Part shown: in pieces, positions 1-7,944 of the stretch
Position numbering within the stretch: position 1 is the stretch's first letter
Layout: the number at the start of each line of letters is the position of its first letter
NCBI GenBank assembly: GCA_018067045.1
Contig: JAGPVL010000004.1
Coordinates: 62,001-126,000, forward strand
Length of the DNA: 64,000 bases
Direction: 5' to 3'
Origin: Gammaproteobacteria bacterium
GTDB taxonomy: Bacteria; Pseudomonadota; Gammaproteobacteria; Pseudomonadales; Alcanivoracaceae
Program-made: the position numbers and the translations under genes
Notes under the pieces: generated by a model
The model's database searches: none
The model's input: only the letters and a program-made list of their open reading frames with translations
What the model was told of the DNA's origin: nothing

Positions 1-1
1 C

Positions 2-322
2 GGTATTTTGGCGATTAGTAAAAAGCATTTTTCAAAACTGACGTCAGCCGATCAACAGGCAGTGCGTGATGTTTTTGAAGCGACATTCGTACAGATGGAT
101 AAAGAGAGCCGCGTTGCCAATATCGAGGCCTATGACGCTATCCAGAAGCATGGTTTGCAGGTGGTTGAGCCGAGCGCCGAGCAAATGACAGTGTGGAAAA
201 GCTACGCAGATAAAGCGACAAAAGAGCTGGTTGAAGAAGGTGAGATTTCCACCGCGATGGCGCAAACACTGCATAAGTTGTTGGCAGAATTTCGTGCTGG
301 CAAGCAGGGCGCAGGTAAATAA
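2..322 (+). CDS. TRAP transporter substrate-binding protein, C-terminal part (5' end outside window)
   Basis: This is the last ~106 codons of a periplasmic solute-binding protein of the DctP type, which captures an organic acid and delivers it to the TRAP permease. The frame is open to the left window edge, so the start and most of the protein lie upstream. What is visible is a helical, charged tail (residues such as AISKKHFSKLTSADQQAVRD, then a long acidic/basic helix) typical of DctP C-termini. The stop codon TAA shares one base with the ATG of the small permease gene, so translation is probably coupled. The assignment rests mainly on the two permease genes that follow; the substrate cannot be told. 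Confidence 0.8.
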   Translation, partial: GILAISKKHFSKLTSADQQAVRDVFEATFVQMDKESRVANIEAYDAIQKHGLQVVEPSAEQMTVWKSYADKATKELVEEGEISTAMAQTLHKLLAEFRAGKQGAGK

Positions 323-816
323 TGAGGCGAGTTATTCGGTGGATGCACTTTTTTGAGGACGGCCTGATAGTGGCCGTCCTTTTGTTTATGGTGTTGATGG
401 GGGTGCTGCAAATTATTCTGCGTAACTTCTTTGGCACCAGTCTGGTGTGGATAGAACCATTTTTACAGAACGCCGTGCTGTGGATAGGTTTGTTGGGCGC
501 TATGATCGCATCGCGCCGTGACGAACATATTCGTATTGATATAGCTTCTCATTATTTGCCCGCCTCGGTTCAGCGCTGGCTAGCGGTGTTAGTGGATTTT
601 TTTACCTCAGGTATTTGCGCATTGGTGGCGTGGCACTCTTTCTTTTTTGTGCTTGGAGAGAGGGAGTTTCCGACATCGGGGTTCGCCGGCGTGCCATCGT
701 GGGTCTTGCAGGCAATTATTCCGCTCGGCTTTGCCATGATTGCTGGCCGCTACGCTATCTTGCTGGTACTTGATTTGCTTAACCGACGTCCGCCGATGCA
801 GGAGCCACACGCGTGA
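322..816 (+). CDS. TRAP transporter small permease (DctQ family)
   Basis: Small membrane subunit of a tripartite ATP-independent periplasmic transporter, which works with the large permease to import a solute using an ion gradient. The 164-residue product has four hydrophobic segments (about residues 12-35, 50-65, 90-112 and 130-150). It carries the family-type stretch LVWIEPFLQNAVLWIGLLGA followed by RRDEHIRID, where DctQ proteins have the conserved 'W..E......W....G' and 'R...HI.id' pattern. The start ATG overlaps the upstream stop (TAATG) and the end overlaps the next gene by four bases (GTGA), so the three genes form one translationally coupled operon. Confidence 0.88.
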   Translation: MRRVIRWMHFFEDGLIVAVLLFMVLMGVLQIILRNFFGTSLVWIEPFLQNAVLWIGLLGAMIASRRDEHIRIDIASHYLPASVQRWLAVLVDFFTSGICALVAWHSFFFVLGEREFPTSGFAGVPSWVLQAIIPLGFAMIAGRYAILLVLDLLNRRPPMQEPHA

Positions 817-2105
817 TTATCGTTGGGGTTATTCTGCTCATTGTCTTGGCGCTGCTCGGTGCGCCCCTTTTTGCAATTATTCTCGGCGCCGCCGCGTTGG
901 GCTTTCATAGCTTAGACACTGAGTTAGCGGTGTTGCATATCGACATTTATCAGATGGCCAATTCGGTCGTGTTGATGGCGCTGCCACTATTTACCTTTGC
1001 CGGTTTTTTATTGAGTGAGTCGAAAACCGCAGACCGTATGATGCGTTTAAGTCAGGCGGCGCTTGGTTGGATGCCTGGCGGCATGGCATTTGTTGCGCTG
1101 ATTGCGTGCGCGTTTTTTACCGCATTAACCGGCGGCAGTGGTGTCACCATTGTTGCCCTCGGTGCGTTATTACTTCCTGCCTTGGCGAAAGCCGGTTATG
1201 CAGAACGTTTTAATCTCGGCCTGATGACGTCGTCGGGCAGTCTTGGTTTATTGATCGTGCCATCAGTCCCTTTGTTGATTTACGGCATTATTGCGCAGCA
1301 AATGTCGCAGCAGTTGGAAATGCCGCAGGTCGACATTGTTGATCTGTATCTTGCGGGCTTGGTTCCGGCATTACTGATGATTGTGGCGTTATACCTGTGG
1401 TGTTTGTGGGCCATGCGCAAAGATCCTGTGCCGAAGCAGCCGTTCAGTTTTGCTGAGTTACGTGCCGCTTTGTGGGAGGCGCGCTGGGAAATTCCATTAC
1501 CTTTTGTCGTCCTTGGCGGTATTTTTTCCGGATTTTTGGTGGTCAGTGAGGCTGCTGCGGTCACGGCGCTGTATGTGCTGGTTGCGGAAGTGGTTTTGTA
1601 TCGTGAGATTTCGTTACGCCGTCTACCGGGCATTATGCGTGAGTCGATGGTGATGGTCGGTGGAATTTTGTTGATTCTTGGTGTTGCCCTCGCGTTTACC
1701 GATTACTTGGTTTATTCAGGCGTGCCGGAAACGTTGTTCGACTTTATTCAGACGCATGTGGAAAGCAAAGTTGCATTTTTACTGCTGCTGAATATTGTTC
1801 TGCTGGTGCTTGGTGCATTGCTGGATATTTTTGCCGCCTTGGTGATTATGGTGCCGCTCATCTTGCCGGTAGCCTTGCGCTACGGCATTGATCCTGTGCA
1901 TCTGGGAATTATCTTCGTTGCGAATATGCAGATTGGTTACATCACCCCGCCGGTGGGCATGAACTTGTTTATTGCGAGCTATCGCTTTAAGAAATCGATT
2001 ACCGAGCTATTTAGCGCCACCATCCCGTTTATGTTGGTGTTGCTGGCGGTACTGATGTTGATTACTTATGTGCCGTCGTTGAGCCTGTTTTTGGTGAGGG
2101 ATTAA
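813..2105 (+). CDS. TRAP transporter large permease (DctM family)
   Basis: Large transmembrane subunit of the TRAP transporter, forming the translocation path in the inner membrane. The 430-residue protein is almost entirely hydrophobic with about twelve segments. It shows DctM hallmarks: LMALPLFTFAGFLLSESKTA near residues 54-73, the glycine-rich LTGGSGVTIVALG, the SSGSLGLLIVPSVPLLIYG re-entrant-type stretch, and near the C-terminus HLGIIFVANMQIGYITPPVG. Length matches the family. It starts with GTG at 813 inside the small permease gene. A non-coding stretch with a REP-like element follows, so this is the operon's last gene. The ligand is unknown; C4-dicarboxylates or other carboxylates are usual. 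Confidence 0.92.
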   Translation: MIIVGVILLIVLALLGAPLFAIILGAAALGFHSLDTELAVLHIDIYQMANSVVLMALPLFTFAGFLLSESKTADRMMRLSQAALGWMPGGMAFVALIACAFFTALTGGSGVTIVALGALLLPALAKAGYAERFNLGLMTSSGSLGLLIVPSVPLLIYGIIAQQMSQQLEMPQVDIVDLYLAGLVPALLMIVALYLWCLWAMRKDPVPKQPFSFAELRAALWEARWEIPLPFVVLGGIFSGFLVVSEAAAVTALYVLVAEVVLYREISLRRLPGIMRESMVMVGGILLILGVALAFTDYLVYSGVPETLFDFIQTHVESKVAFLLLLNIVLLVLGALLDIFAALVIMVPLILPVALRYGIDPVHLGIIFVANMQIGYITPPVGMNLFIASYRFKKSITELFSATIPFMLVLLAVLMLITYVPSLSLFLVRD

Positions 2106-2263
2106 ATTTATTCGGCTACCTCGGATAAAGCTGATTTTTTTGTTTCAACACGGTTGTTTCAGCACTAGGGGCGCGGCCGGATATGGTGTCAGGGCCTGCT
2201 GATAAGCCGATCAGCGCAGGATCAAAGCAAATACATTGCCTGCAAGCAGGCTCTTGCAAAGGT

Positions 2264-2325
2264 AGTGCGGTTTGATGTTTGTGTGGGAGCTTGCTGGCAA
2301 GCGATCCGCGCGGATGAAAGCCAAA
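2264..2325 (+). repeat. REP-like palindromic element, single copy
   Basis: Contains GTGGGAGCTTGCTGGCAAGC (2283-2302), an imperfect palindrome built on GCTTGC/GCAAGC. The preceding GTGCGGTTTGATGTTT also recurs, in reverse complement, next to the palindromes of the tandem array at 48264-48480. It lies between the end of the TRAP operon and the convergent GNAT gene, the usual setting for REP elements. Another weak palindrome (CTGCAAGCAGG near 2241) lies just upstream. The remainder of 2106-2350 shows no gene. Confidence 0.6.
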
Positions 2326-2350
2326 ACTTGGCCTAGTCAGAGGCGGTTAA

Positions 2351-3115
2351 TTAAACGGTTAGCCGCTTTTCCATTCTGGTTCTATTCAATGCCACACCGT
2401 TAATTTCGACGGTTTCTTCTTGCTCGGCTTTAAAACCCATACTTTCAAAGAAGCGTTTTGCCGTGAGGCTGGCGTTTGTGGTTAGGCGTTTGCTGCCGAG
2501 AATTCGGGCTTCATCTTCAAGGTATTGGCACATCAGGGTAGCGATGCCGAGACTGGCCCATTCGGGGTCGACGTAGAGCATGCGGATGCAGTCATTGGGG
2601 CTTAACTGGGCAAAGGCAATAGGTTGGTCGTGATGCTCGGCGAGAATTGTTACGCCGTCGGTGAGTGCTGCACTGAACTCGGTACTGTTCGCTTTGCTGG
2701 TCCAAGCGGTGATTTGTGCTGCGTTGTAGTCACGCTTGGCAGAACCCTCGATGGCGCGAACAAAAACGTCGTTAAGGCGGTTTATTTCTGACGCGTCGGC
2801 GGGGCGAATCATGAAGGGTAGGCCGGACATGTCGTCGGCTTTGGCCGGTTTTTGTTGGGCGCTGCGCGATGCTCTAGACGGGGCGCCGGAGGGCGAAAAC
2901 ACAGGCACGTGTATGGGAGAGCCACCAAGATCACTGGCAATTTGGTCGGTGAGTGTTGGCGGCTGCATTTCGGACAGCGTTTCAATGCGAACGTCATTGT
3001 TGATCTGAACATTGTCGTTGTAAGTGGCGTTAGTGTTCGTCACGGTACTTTTCGTGTTTTTATGAGCGTGCTTATCGCTATTGCCACGAATACGTTGAAT
3101 AAGGTGTTTCAGCAT
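2351..3115 (-). CDS. GNAT-family N-acetyltransferase with long N-terminal extension
   Basis: Transfers an acetyl group from acetyl-CoA to an unknown amine or protein substrate. The catalytic GNAT fold occupies about residues 100-254: an initial beta strand FMIRPADASEINRLNDVFVR, then the acetyl-CoA-binding motif A region IRMLYVDPEWASLGIATLM, then FFESMGFKAE near the end. The first ~94 residues are unlike a GNAT domain: a basic start (MLKHLIQRIRGN), an Asn/Thr-rich stretch and a Pro/Ser/Ala-rich linker, probably disordered. An internal ATG at residue 95 (MSGLPFMIRP) could be an alternative start that gives the bare domain. The gene converges on the TRAP operon. No substrate can be inferred. Confidence 0.75.
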   Translation of the reverse strand: MLKHLIQRIRGNSDKHAHKNTKSTVTNTNATYNDNVQINNDVRIETLSEMQPPTLTDQIASDLGGSPIHVPVFSPSGAPSRASRSAQQKPAKADDMSGLPFMIRPADASEINRLNDVFVRAIEGSAKRDYNAAQITAWTSKANSTEFSAALTDGVTILAEHHDQPIAFAQLSPNDCIRMLYVDPEWASLGIATLMCQYLEDEARILGSKRLTTNASLTAKRFFESMGFKAEQEETVEINGVALNRTRMEKRLTV

Positions 3116-3260
3116 GATCTACAGTCCGACGTATTCTGCATAGGCGCGGCGTTACTCTTCGCGCTGGAAACGGCATGGCATAGGGAGCGCGTTGGCGTTG
3201 CCTGATGATGTGCACAATAGTACGCGTTGTTATAGGTGTTTGGCCAAGTTGTCTGCGCAT

Positions 3261-3635
3261 TCACTCTGCAGCTCCCTGCGCCTTGAGGGCGTCAATTTTT
3301 GCTTCCAGTTGTTTGATATATTCCGCTTGGCGCTGTGTCAGCTGACGAATCGTTTCTGCCTGTGCTTCGATATCATTAACACGCGAGCCCAGTTCGTCGT
3401 GGCGCCGTGTTTCGGCGTCGCGTAGCTCGTCGGTTAGGAGTTCTGTGTTGGACTCGACTGCGGCAGATTGTTTCCGTTGAATGTGTGAGGTGCTGGTTGG
3501 TGTGGCCGCGCTCTTTTGGGCAGTGCTCTGCTGGGTGGCGTTTGGCTCCGAGAACTCCCCAGCAAAAGACTTCGCCACGTACGGCACGGGGGCAAGCAGG
3601 GCAACGGTAATCGCTAAATGAGCTCGTATTGTCAT
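3261..3635 (-). CDS. Small secreted coiled-coil protein, function unknown
   Basis: A 124-residue product with a plausible signal peptide (MTIRAHLAITVALLAPVPYVAKSFA), then a low-complexity Ala/Ser/Thr/Gln-rich section (about residues 30-60) and a C-terminal helical heptad-like region rich in Glu, Gln, Leu and Ile (residues 62-120, for example QRQAEYIKQLEAKIDALKAQ). That architecture suggests a periplasmic or envelope-associated coiled-coil protein. It reads away from the CBS gene at 3745, sharing a short divergent promoter region, and in the same direction as the GNAT gene 145 bp downstream. I do not recognise a family. Confidence 0.5.
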   Translation of the reverse strand: MTIRAHLAITVALLAPVPYVAKSFAGEFSEPNATQQSTAQKSAATPTSTSHIQRKQSAAVESNTELLTDELRDAETRRHDELGSRVNDIEAQAETIRQLTQRQAEYIKQLEAKIDALKAQGAAE

Positions 3636-3744
3636 CTATCAACTACAACTTGAGGAAAACGGGCGCCTAGTCTACCAGAACCTCTATTGCGACCCTATCG
3701 TGCAGGCGTAGACTGGTACAGCAACCCTTCGGGCCAAGGAGGCA

Positions 3745-4152
3745 ATGATGAAGCGAATTCCGCATATCAGTGCATTGATGACTGCATTCCCATGGCATTT
3801 GGATGCACACACCACGGCGTCGGACGCACGACGTTTTATGCAAGATCACCAAGTACACCATTTGCCGGTCACACGTGATGGCGGCGATGTTGCCGGTGTC
3901 GTACATTTTGACCAGTTAGCCTGCGGCGCAAGCGGTGCTTTGAGTGATGTATTGGAAACGGTACGTTGTGTTGAGGCTAAGGAGCGCGCAGACACGGTAT
4001 TAGACATGATGGCGCGTGAGCATTGCTCAGTGGTGGTGGTGATTCATCACCAGCGTCTGGCAGGCATTTTTACCTGGACAGATGCGTGTCGTAATTATGC
4101 GACGTTGTTGCGTGAGCCTTTTTTACCGGATGATGGTAACGAGGTCGCCTGA
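3745..4152 (+). CDS. CBS-domain protein (two CBS repeats)
   Basis: CBS pairs bind adenosine nucleotides and usually sense energy or redox state. The 135-residue protein is little more than one CBS pair. The first repeat (residues 8-60) contains DARRFMQDHQVHHLPVTRDG and GVVHFDQLA. The second (65-125) contains ADTVLDMMAREHCSVVVV and LAGIFTWTDACR, where the T/D pair is the usual ribose-phosphate-binding end of a CBS motif. A strong AAGGAGG lies six bases before ATG 3745. It is a single-gene unit convergent with acnA. The regulatory partner is unknown. Confidence 0.82.
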   Translation: MMKRIPHISALMTAFPWHLDAHTTASDARRFMQDHQVHHLPVTRDGGDVAGVVHFDQLACGASGALSDVLETVRCVEAKERADTVLDMMAREHCSVVVVIHHQRLAGIFTWTDACRNYATLLREPFLPDDGNEVA

Positions 4153-4203
4153 CCCCGTTACCTGTTCTTTTCTTTTGCCCGCTACTCAATGGGCTGTTAT
4201 GCG

Positions 4204-6963
4204 TTACATCATGCTGCGCAGCACATAGTGCAAAATACCGCCGTTGCAGAAGTACTTCACTTCGGTGGCAGTATCGAGACGGCAGGTTGTTTTGATTCGC
4301 TGTTGCTCTCCGTTCTCAGCATGAATAATTACCTCAACGGTATCGCCAGGCTTGATTTCAGCCGATAGCTTCGGCACATCAATTCGTTCTGCGCCGGTGA
4401 GCTTTAACGTGTTGCGGCTGTCCCCCGGCTTAAATTGCAACGGTAATACGCCCATGCCAATGAGGTTTGAACGGTGGATACGTTCGAAGCTCTCGGCGAT
4501 AACGGCTTTGACGCCCAGCAAGTTGGTGCCTTTTGCGGCCCAGTCACGGGAAGAGCCCGTGCCATATTCTTTACCTGCAATCACCACTGTTGGAATGTCG
4601 TCGTTGATGTAACGCATGGCTGCGCCATAGATCGGCAGTGTTTCGCCTTGCGGCATGTGTTTGGTAAAGCCGCCCTCAACGTCGGGCACCATTTCATTGC
4701 GAATACGAATATTGGCGAAGGTGCCGCGCATCATCACTTCATGGTTGCCGCGGCGTGAGCCGTAAGAATTAAAGTCGCGTGGCTCAACACCGTGCCCTTG
4801 CAAGTAATGCCCGGCAGGGGAGTCGGCTTTGATATTACCGGCGGGGGAAATGTGATCGGTGGTAATAGAGTCGCCCAGCAGCGCTAGAATATGCGCACCT
4901 AGGATAGGTTTTATTGTTGGTGGGGCTTTTGTTAAGCCGTCGAAAAAGGGTGGATGCTGAATATAGGTAGAATCTTTTTTCCAGTGATAAGTTTTCGCTG
5001 AAGAGGTGGGTAGCGCTTGCCATTGTTCGTCACCGCTGAACACCGACGCATATTCTTTGCGGAACATTTCCCGGCTAACAGCCTGTAGTGCTTTCTGGAT
5101 TTCAGTATTGCTTGGCCAAATGTCTTTCAGGTAAACCGGTTTGCCGTCACGGCCTTTGCCGAGTGAATCAGTACTGAGATTGATTTTCACGGAACCCGCT
5201 AAAGCATAGGCGACCACCAATGGCGGTGATGCCAGCCAGTTGGTTTTGACGCTTTGGTGGACACGGCCTTCGAAGTTTCGGTTGCCCGACAATATTGAGG
5301 CGACAATTAAATCACCTGCTTGAATGCCGCGCTCGACCGCTTCGGGCAGTGGACCTGAGTTGCCAATGCAGGTGGTGCAGCCGTAGCCGACAAGATTAAA
5401 GCCTAAAGCGTTGAGGTCGTCCTGAACGCCGGCCTTAGCAAGGTATTCGGTGACGACCTTGGAGCCAGGCGCGAGCGATGTCTTCACCCAAGGTTTGGTT
5501 TTAAGCCCTTTTGCGCGGGCGTTCTGTGCGAGTAAACCCGCCGCCAGCATAACGCTCGGGTTAGACGTGTTGGTACAAGACGTGATGGCCGCAATGACAA
5601 CATCACCGTGGCTGAGGCGGTGTGTTTCACCGTTGAGTGTAATCATCGTCTCTGCGCTTTTATCGGCGCTGTGGTCTGCCCCAACGGCGGCTTGTGCGCC
5701 GCCTTCGCTTTGCATTTCACTCACATCTTGGTCTGGCGCTTGCTCTCTTTGCACCTTGAGAAATGCTTCGGGGATTTTGCTTAGCAGCACTCGGTCTTGC
5801 GGTCTTTTCGGCCCAGCAAGGCTTGGCAAAACGTCATCTAAATTGAGCGTTAGGCTGTCGGTAAAGACGGGGTCAGGTTGACCCGATTCACGCCATAAAC
5901 CCTGCGCTTTGCAGTATGCCTCGACCAGTGCAATGGTGTCGTCGTCGCGGCCGGACAGAGTTAGGTATTCAACGGTGCGTGCATCAATGGGAAAGAAGCC
6001 GCAGGTGGCACCGTACTCGGGCGCCATGTTGGCGATAGTGGCACGGTCGGCCAATGTCAGGTCAGCGAGCCCGTCGCCATAAAACTCGACAAACTTTCCA
6101 ACGACGCCATGGTTACGCAGCATTTCGGTGACGGTGAGTACGAGGTCGGTGGCCGTAATGCCGTCGTTGAGTGAGCCTTCCATTTTGAAGCCGATGACTT
6201 CTGGAATCAGCATGGATACCGGCTGCCCGAGCATTGCCGCTTCCGCTTCAATGCCCCCTACGCCCCAGCCGAGTACGCCGAGACCATTAATCATAGTGGT
6301 GTGCGAATCTGTACCAACTAACGTGTCGGGGTAGGCCCAGCGCTGACCATCAATGTCCGCACTCCATACGCCTTTGGCAAGGTACTCTAGGTTTACCTGA
6401 TGGCAGATACCGGTGCCCGGTGGTACGACGCGAAAATTTTCAAACGCTTGCTGTCCCCAGCGAAGAAACTCATAGCGTTCGCGGTTGCGTTGGTACTCGG
6501 CTTCGACGTTGTCTGCAAAGGAGGTTGCTTGCCCGAACTTGTCGACCATCACTGAGTGGTCGATAACCAGATCAACGGGCGTTAACGGATTAATACGATT
6601 CGGATCGCCTCCGGCGGCACTGATCGCATCGCGCATGGCGGCGAGGTCGACCACGCCGGGCACGCCGGTAAAGTCCTGCATCAGAACGCGTGCGGGGCGG
6701 TAGGCAATTTCGCGGTCTGATGTACGCGTTTCACTCCACTTGACCAGCGCGCGAATATCGTCGCTGGTCACCGTGTCGCCATCTTCAAAGCGCAATAAGT
6801 TTTCTAGCAGCACTTTTAGGGAGAACGGCAGTTTGTCGAGGTCGCCCCAGCCTTGCGAGGCTAATGCTGGCAAAGAGTAATAATGAATGGTTTCGTCACC
6901 AACGGTTAGCGTGGTGGCGGTGCCGAGACTATTTTTCCCGCTGCTTGTTTTGTCGCTGCTCAC
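4204..6963 (-). CDS. acnA: Aconitate hydratase AcnA
   Basis: Iron-sulfur enzyme of the TCA and glyoxylate cycles that interconverts citrate and isocitrate through cis-aconitate in the cytoplasm. The 919-residue length and domain order match the AcnA/IRP1 type. Cluster-ligand cysteines are in [13 protein letters not shown] and in [15 protein letters not shown]. Substrate-binding segments [39 protein letters not shown] and the C-terminal [16 protein letters not shown] are intact. A short Gln/Ala/Ser-rich insertion ([20 protein letters not shown], near residue 418) sits before the cysteine domain. It starts at GTG 6963 with GGGAGAG upstream. Its leader carries unusual tandem repeats (separate entry). 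A single-gene unit on the - strand. Confidence 0.97.
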   Translation of the reverse strand: MSSDKTSSGKNSLGTATTLTVGDETIHYYSLPALASQGWGDLDKLPFSLKVLLENLLRFEDGDTVTSDDIRALVKWSETRTSDREIAYRPARVLMQDFTGVPGVVDLAAMRDAISAAGGDPNRINPLTPVDLVIDHSVMVDKFGQATSFADNVEAEYQRNRERYEFLRWGQQAFENFRVVPPGTGICHQVNLEYLAKGVWSADIDGQRWAYPDTLVGTDSHTTMINGLGVLGWGVGGIEAEAAMLGQPVSMLIPEVIGFKMEGSLNDGITATDLVLTVTEMLRNHGVVGKFVEFYGDGLADLTLADRATIANMAPEYGATCGFFPIDARTVEYLTLSGRDDDTIALVEAYCKAQGLWRESGQPDPVFTDSLTLNLDDVLPSLAGPKRPQDRVLLSKIPEAFLKVQREQAPDQDVSEMQSEGGAQAAVGADHSADKSAETMITLNGETHRLSHGDVVIAAITSCTNTSNPSVMLAAGLLAQNARAKGLKTKPWVKTSLAPGSKVVTEYLAKAGVQDDLNALGFNLVGYGCTTCIGNSGPLPEAVERGIQAGDLIVASILSGNRNFEGRVHQSVKTNWLASPPLVVAYALAGSVKINLSTDSLGKGRDGKPVYLKDIWPSNTEIQKALQAVSREMFRKEYASVFSGDEQWQALPTSSAKTYHWKKDSTYIQHPPFFDGLTKAPPTIKPILGAHILALLGDSITTDHISPAGNIKADSPAGHYLQGHGVEPRDFNSYGSRRGNHEVMMRGTFANIRIRNEMVPDVEGGFTKHMPQGETLPIYGAAMRYINDDIPTVVIAGKEYGTGSSRDWAAKGTNLLGVKAVIAESFERIHRSNLIGMGVLPLQFKPGDSRNTLKLTGAERIDVPKLSAEIKPGDTVEVIIHAENGEQQRIKTTCRLDTATEVKYFCNGGILHYVLRSMM

Positions 6964-6984
6964 TGTGCTCTCCCTTTCTATAGG

Positions 6985-7026
6985 CTCATGTATGACTGAT
7001 GTATGAGTGGTGTATGACTACATGAG
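6985..7026 (-). promoter_or_regulatory. Tandem 11-bp repeats inside an inverted repeat, upstream of acnA
   Basis: On the + strand three back-to-back 11-bp units can be read: ATGTATGACTG (6988-6998), ATGTATGAGTG (6999-7009) and GTGTATGACTA (7010-7020). The block is bracketed by a perfect 8-bp inverted repeat, CTCATGTA (6985-6992) and TACATGAG (7019-7026). It ends 21 bases before the acnA GTG start. A period of 11 bp places the units on one face of the helix, so a multimeric regulator site is plausible; an RNA leader structure is the alternative. The rest of 6964-7212 shows no gene. Confidence 0.5.
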
Positions 7027-7212
7027 TTCGACTATGTCATGACGGCCGCGTATTGAGGTCGAATGGATTCGGCCCTCTCTCGATACTACTCCTTAGAATC
7101 TATCCTTCAAATCTGTCCTTATAGGGCTGGAGTTTTTCTGGGTGGGATCTTGACTGGATGGGAGCGATGAAGAGCGGTAGCGGAATGGCCTTGGGCGTGA
7201 AACACGCGACGT

Positions 7213-7812
7213 TTATTTATTGCCCAGAGTATTCGAGATCATATCAACGAGGGCGTTGAGAATATCCTGCTCGCGCAGCGCATTATTATCTTGGCTGAGA
7301 TAGCGTGCGAGGGTGAACAGGGTGCTGTTAATGAGCACGTACAGCTTTGCCTGCAGATTATCGACGGGATAGCGCTGAAAGTGCTGTAAGAAGTAGAGGC
7401 GTGCCACGTTGAGCATGTATTGCTCAAGCTTATCCAGCGGGCCCATGACCGGCAGCCGGTGCCAGTTTTGCATGAGTTCGAGGTACAGCGGGTTGGCCCG
7501 TAGAGTTGTCAGGCCAATAGCGATGGCAATGCGAGCCAAGTTTTCAAGGTCGAGTTCGCCGAGGTTTTGGCTATCGAGTTGAAAATTGAAGGCGGTAGTC
7601 AGGTCTTTAACCATGCGCTCAAGCAGCGCCTCAATAAGCGATTCTTTGTCGGGAAAGTATTGATAGAGAGAGCCAACGCTGACGCCGGCTGCATCGGCGA
7701 TATGATTGGTGGTGGTGTTATCGAGGCCGTGTTCAGCCAATACGGCGGCGGTTGCATCAATGAGGCTTTCCACTAAGGCTCTTGAGCGTTGCTGTTTTGG
7801 TAGCTTGCGCAC
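7213..7812 (-). CDS. TetR/AcrR-family transcriptional regulator
   Basis: Dimeric one-component repressor. Residues 10-57 form the helix-turn-helix: IDATAAVLAEHGLDNTTTNHIADAAGVSVGSLYQYFPDKESLIEALLE, in which GVSVGSLYQYFPDK is the classical TetR recognition helix. The rest (about 60-199) is the variable ligand-binding and dimer domain. The GTG start at 7812 has AGGAG seven bases upstream. The gene is divergent from the DUF2236 oxygenase gene with 132 bp between them holding an inverted repeat, so autoregulation and control of the oxygenase are likely. Inducer unknown; TetR proteins beside lipid-oxidation genes often sense acyl compounds. Confidence 0.92.
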   Translation of the reverse strand: MRKLPKQQRSRALVESLIDATAAVLAEHGLDNTTTNHIADAAGVSVGSLYQYFPDKESLIEALLERMVKDLTTAFNFQLDSQNLGELDLENLARIAIAIGLTTLRANPLYLELMQNWHRLPVMGPLDKLEQYMLNVARLYFLQHFQRYPVDNLQAKLYVLINSTLFTLARYLSQDNNALREQDILNALVDMISNTLGNK

Positions 7813-7879
7813 AGATGGCTCCTGCTTGAAAGGCCCACTAATATTGGAGTGGTCAGATAGTGATCGAAAATGCGAGTTG

Positions 7880-7901
7880 ATTGCGAGTAGATATTCGCAA
7901 T
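7880..7901. promoter_or_regulatory. Putative TetR operator (inverted repeat)
   Basis: A perfect 7-bp inverted repeat with an 8-bp spacer, ATTGCGA (7880-7886) and TCGCAAT (7895-7901), lies midway between the divergent TetR and DUF2236 genes. A direct repeat, TGCGAGTTGAT (7871-7881) followed by TGCGAGTAGAT (7882-7892), overlaps the left arm. Size and symmetry fit a TetR dimer site. Binding is inferred. Confidence 0.5.
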
Positions 7902-7944
7902 AACGTGTCTGCGTGGCAAGCTAACTGATTATAAGGGGATGTAA

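Noticed and set aside
5450-5881. + strand open frame (143 codons) inside acnA
   Set aside because: Antisense shadow of aconitase; the sense strand has full family motifs.
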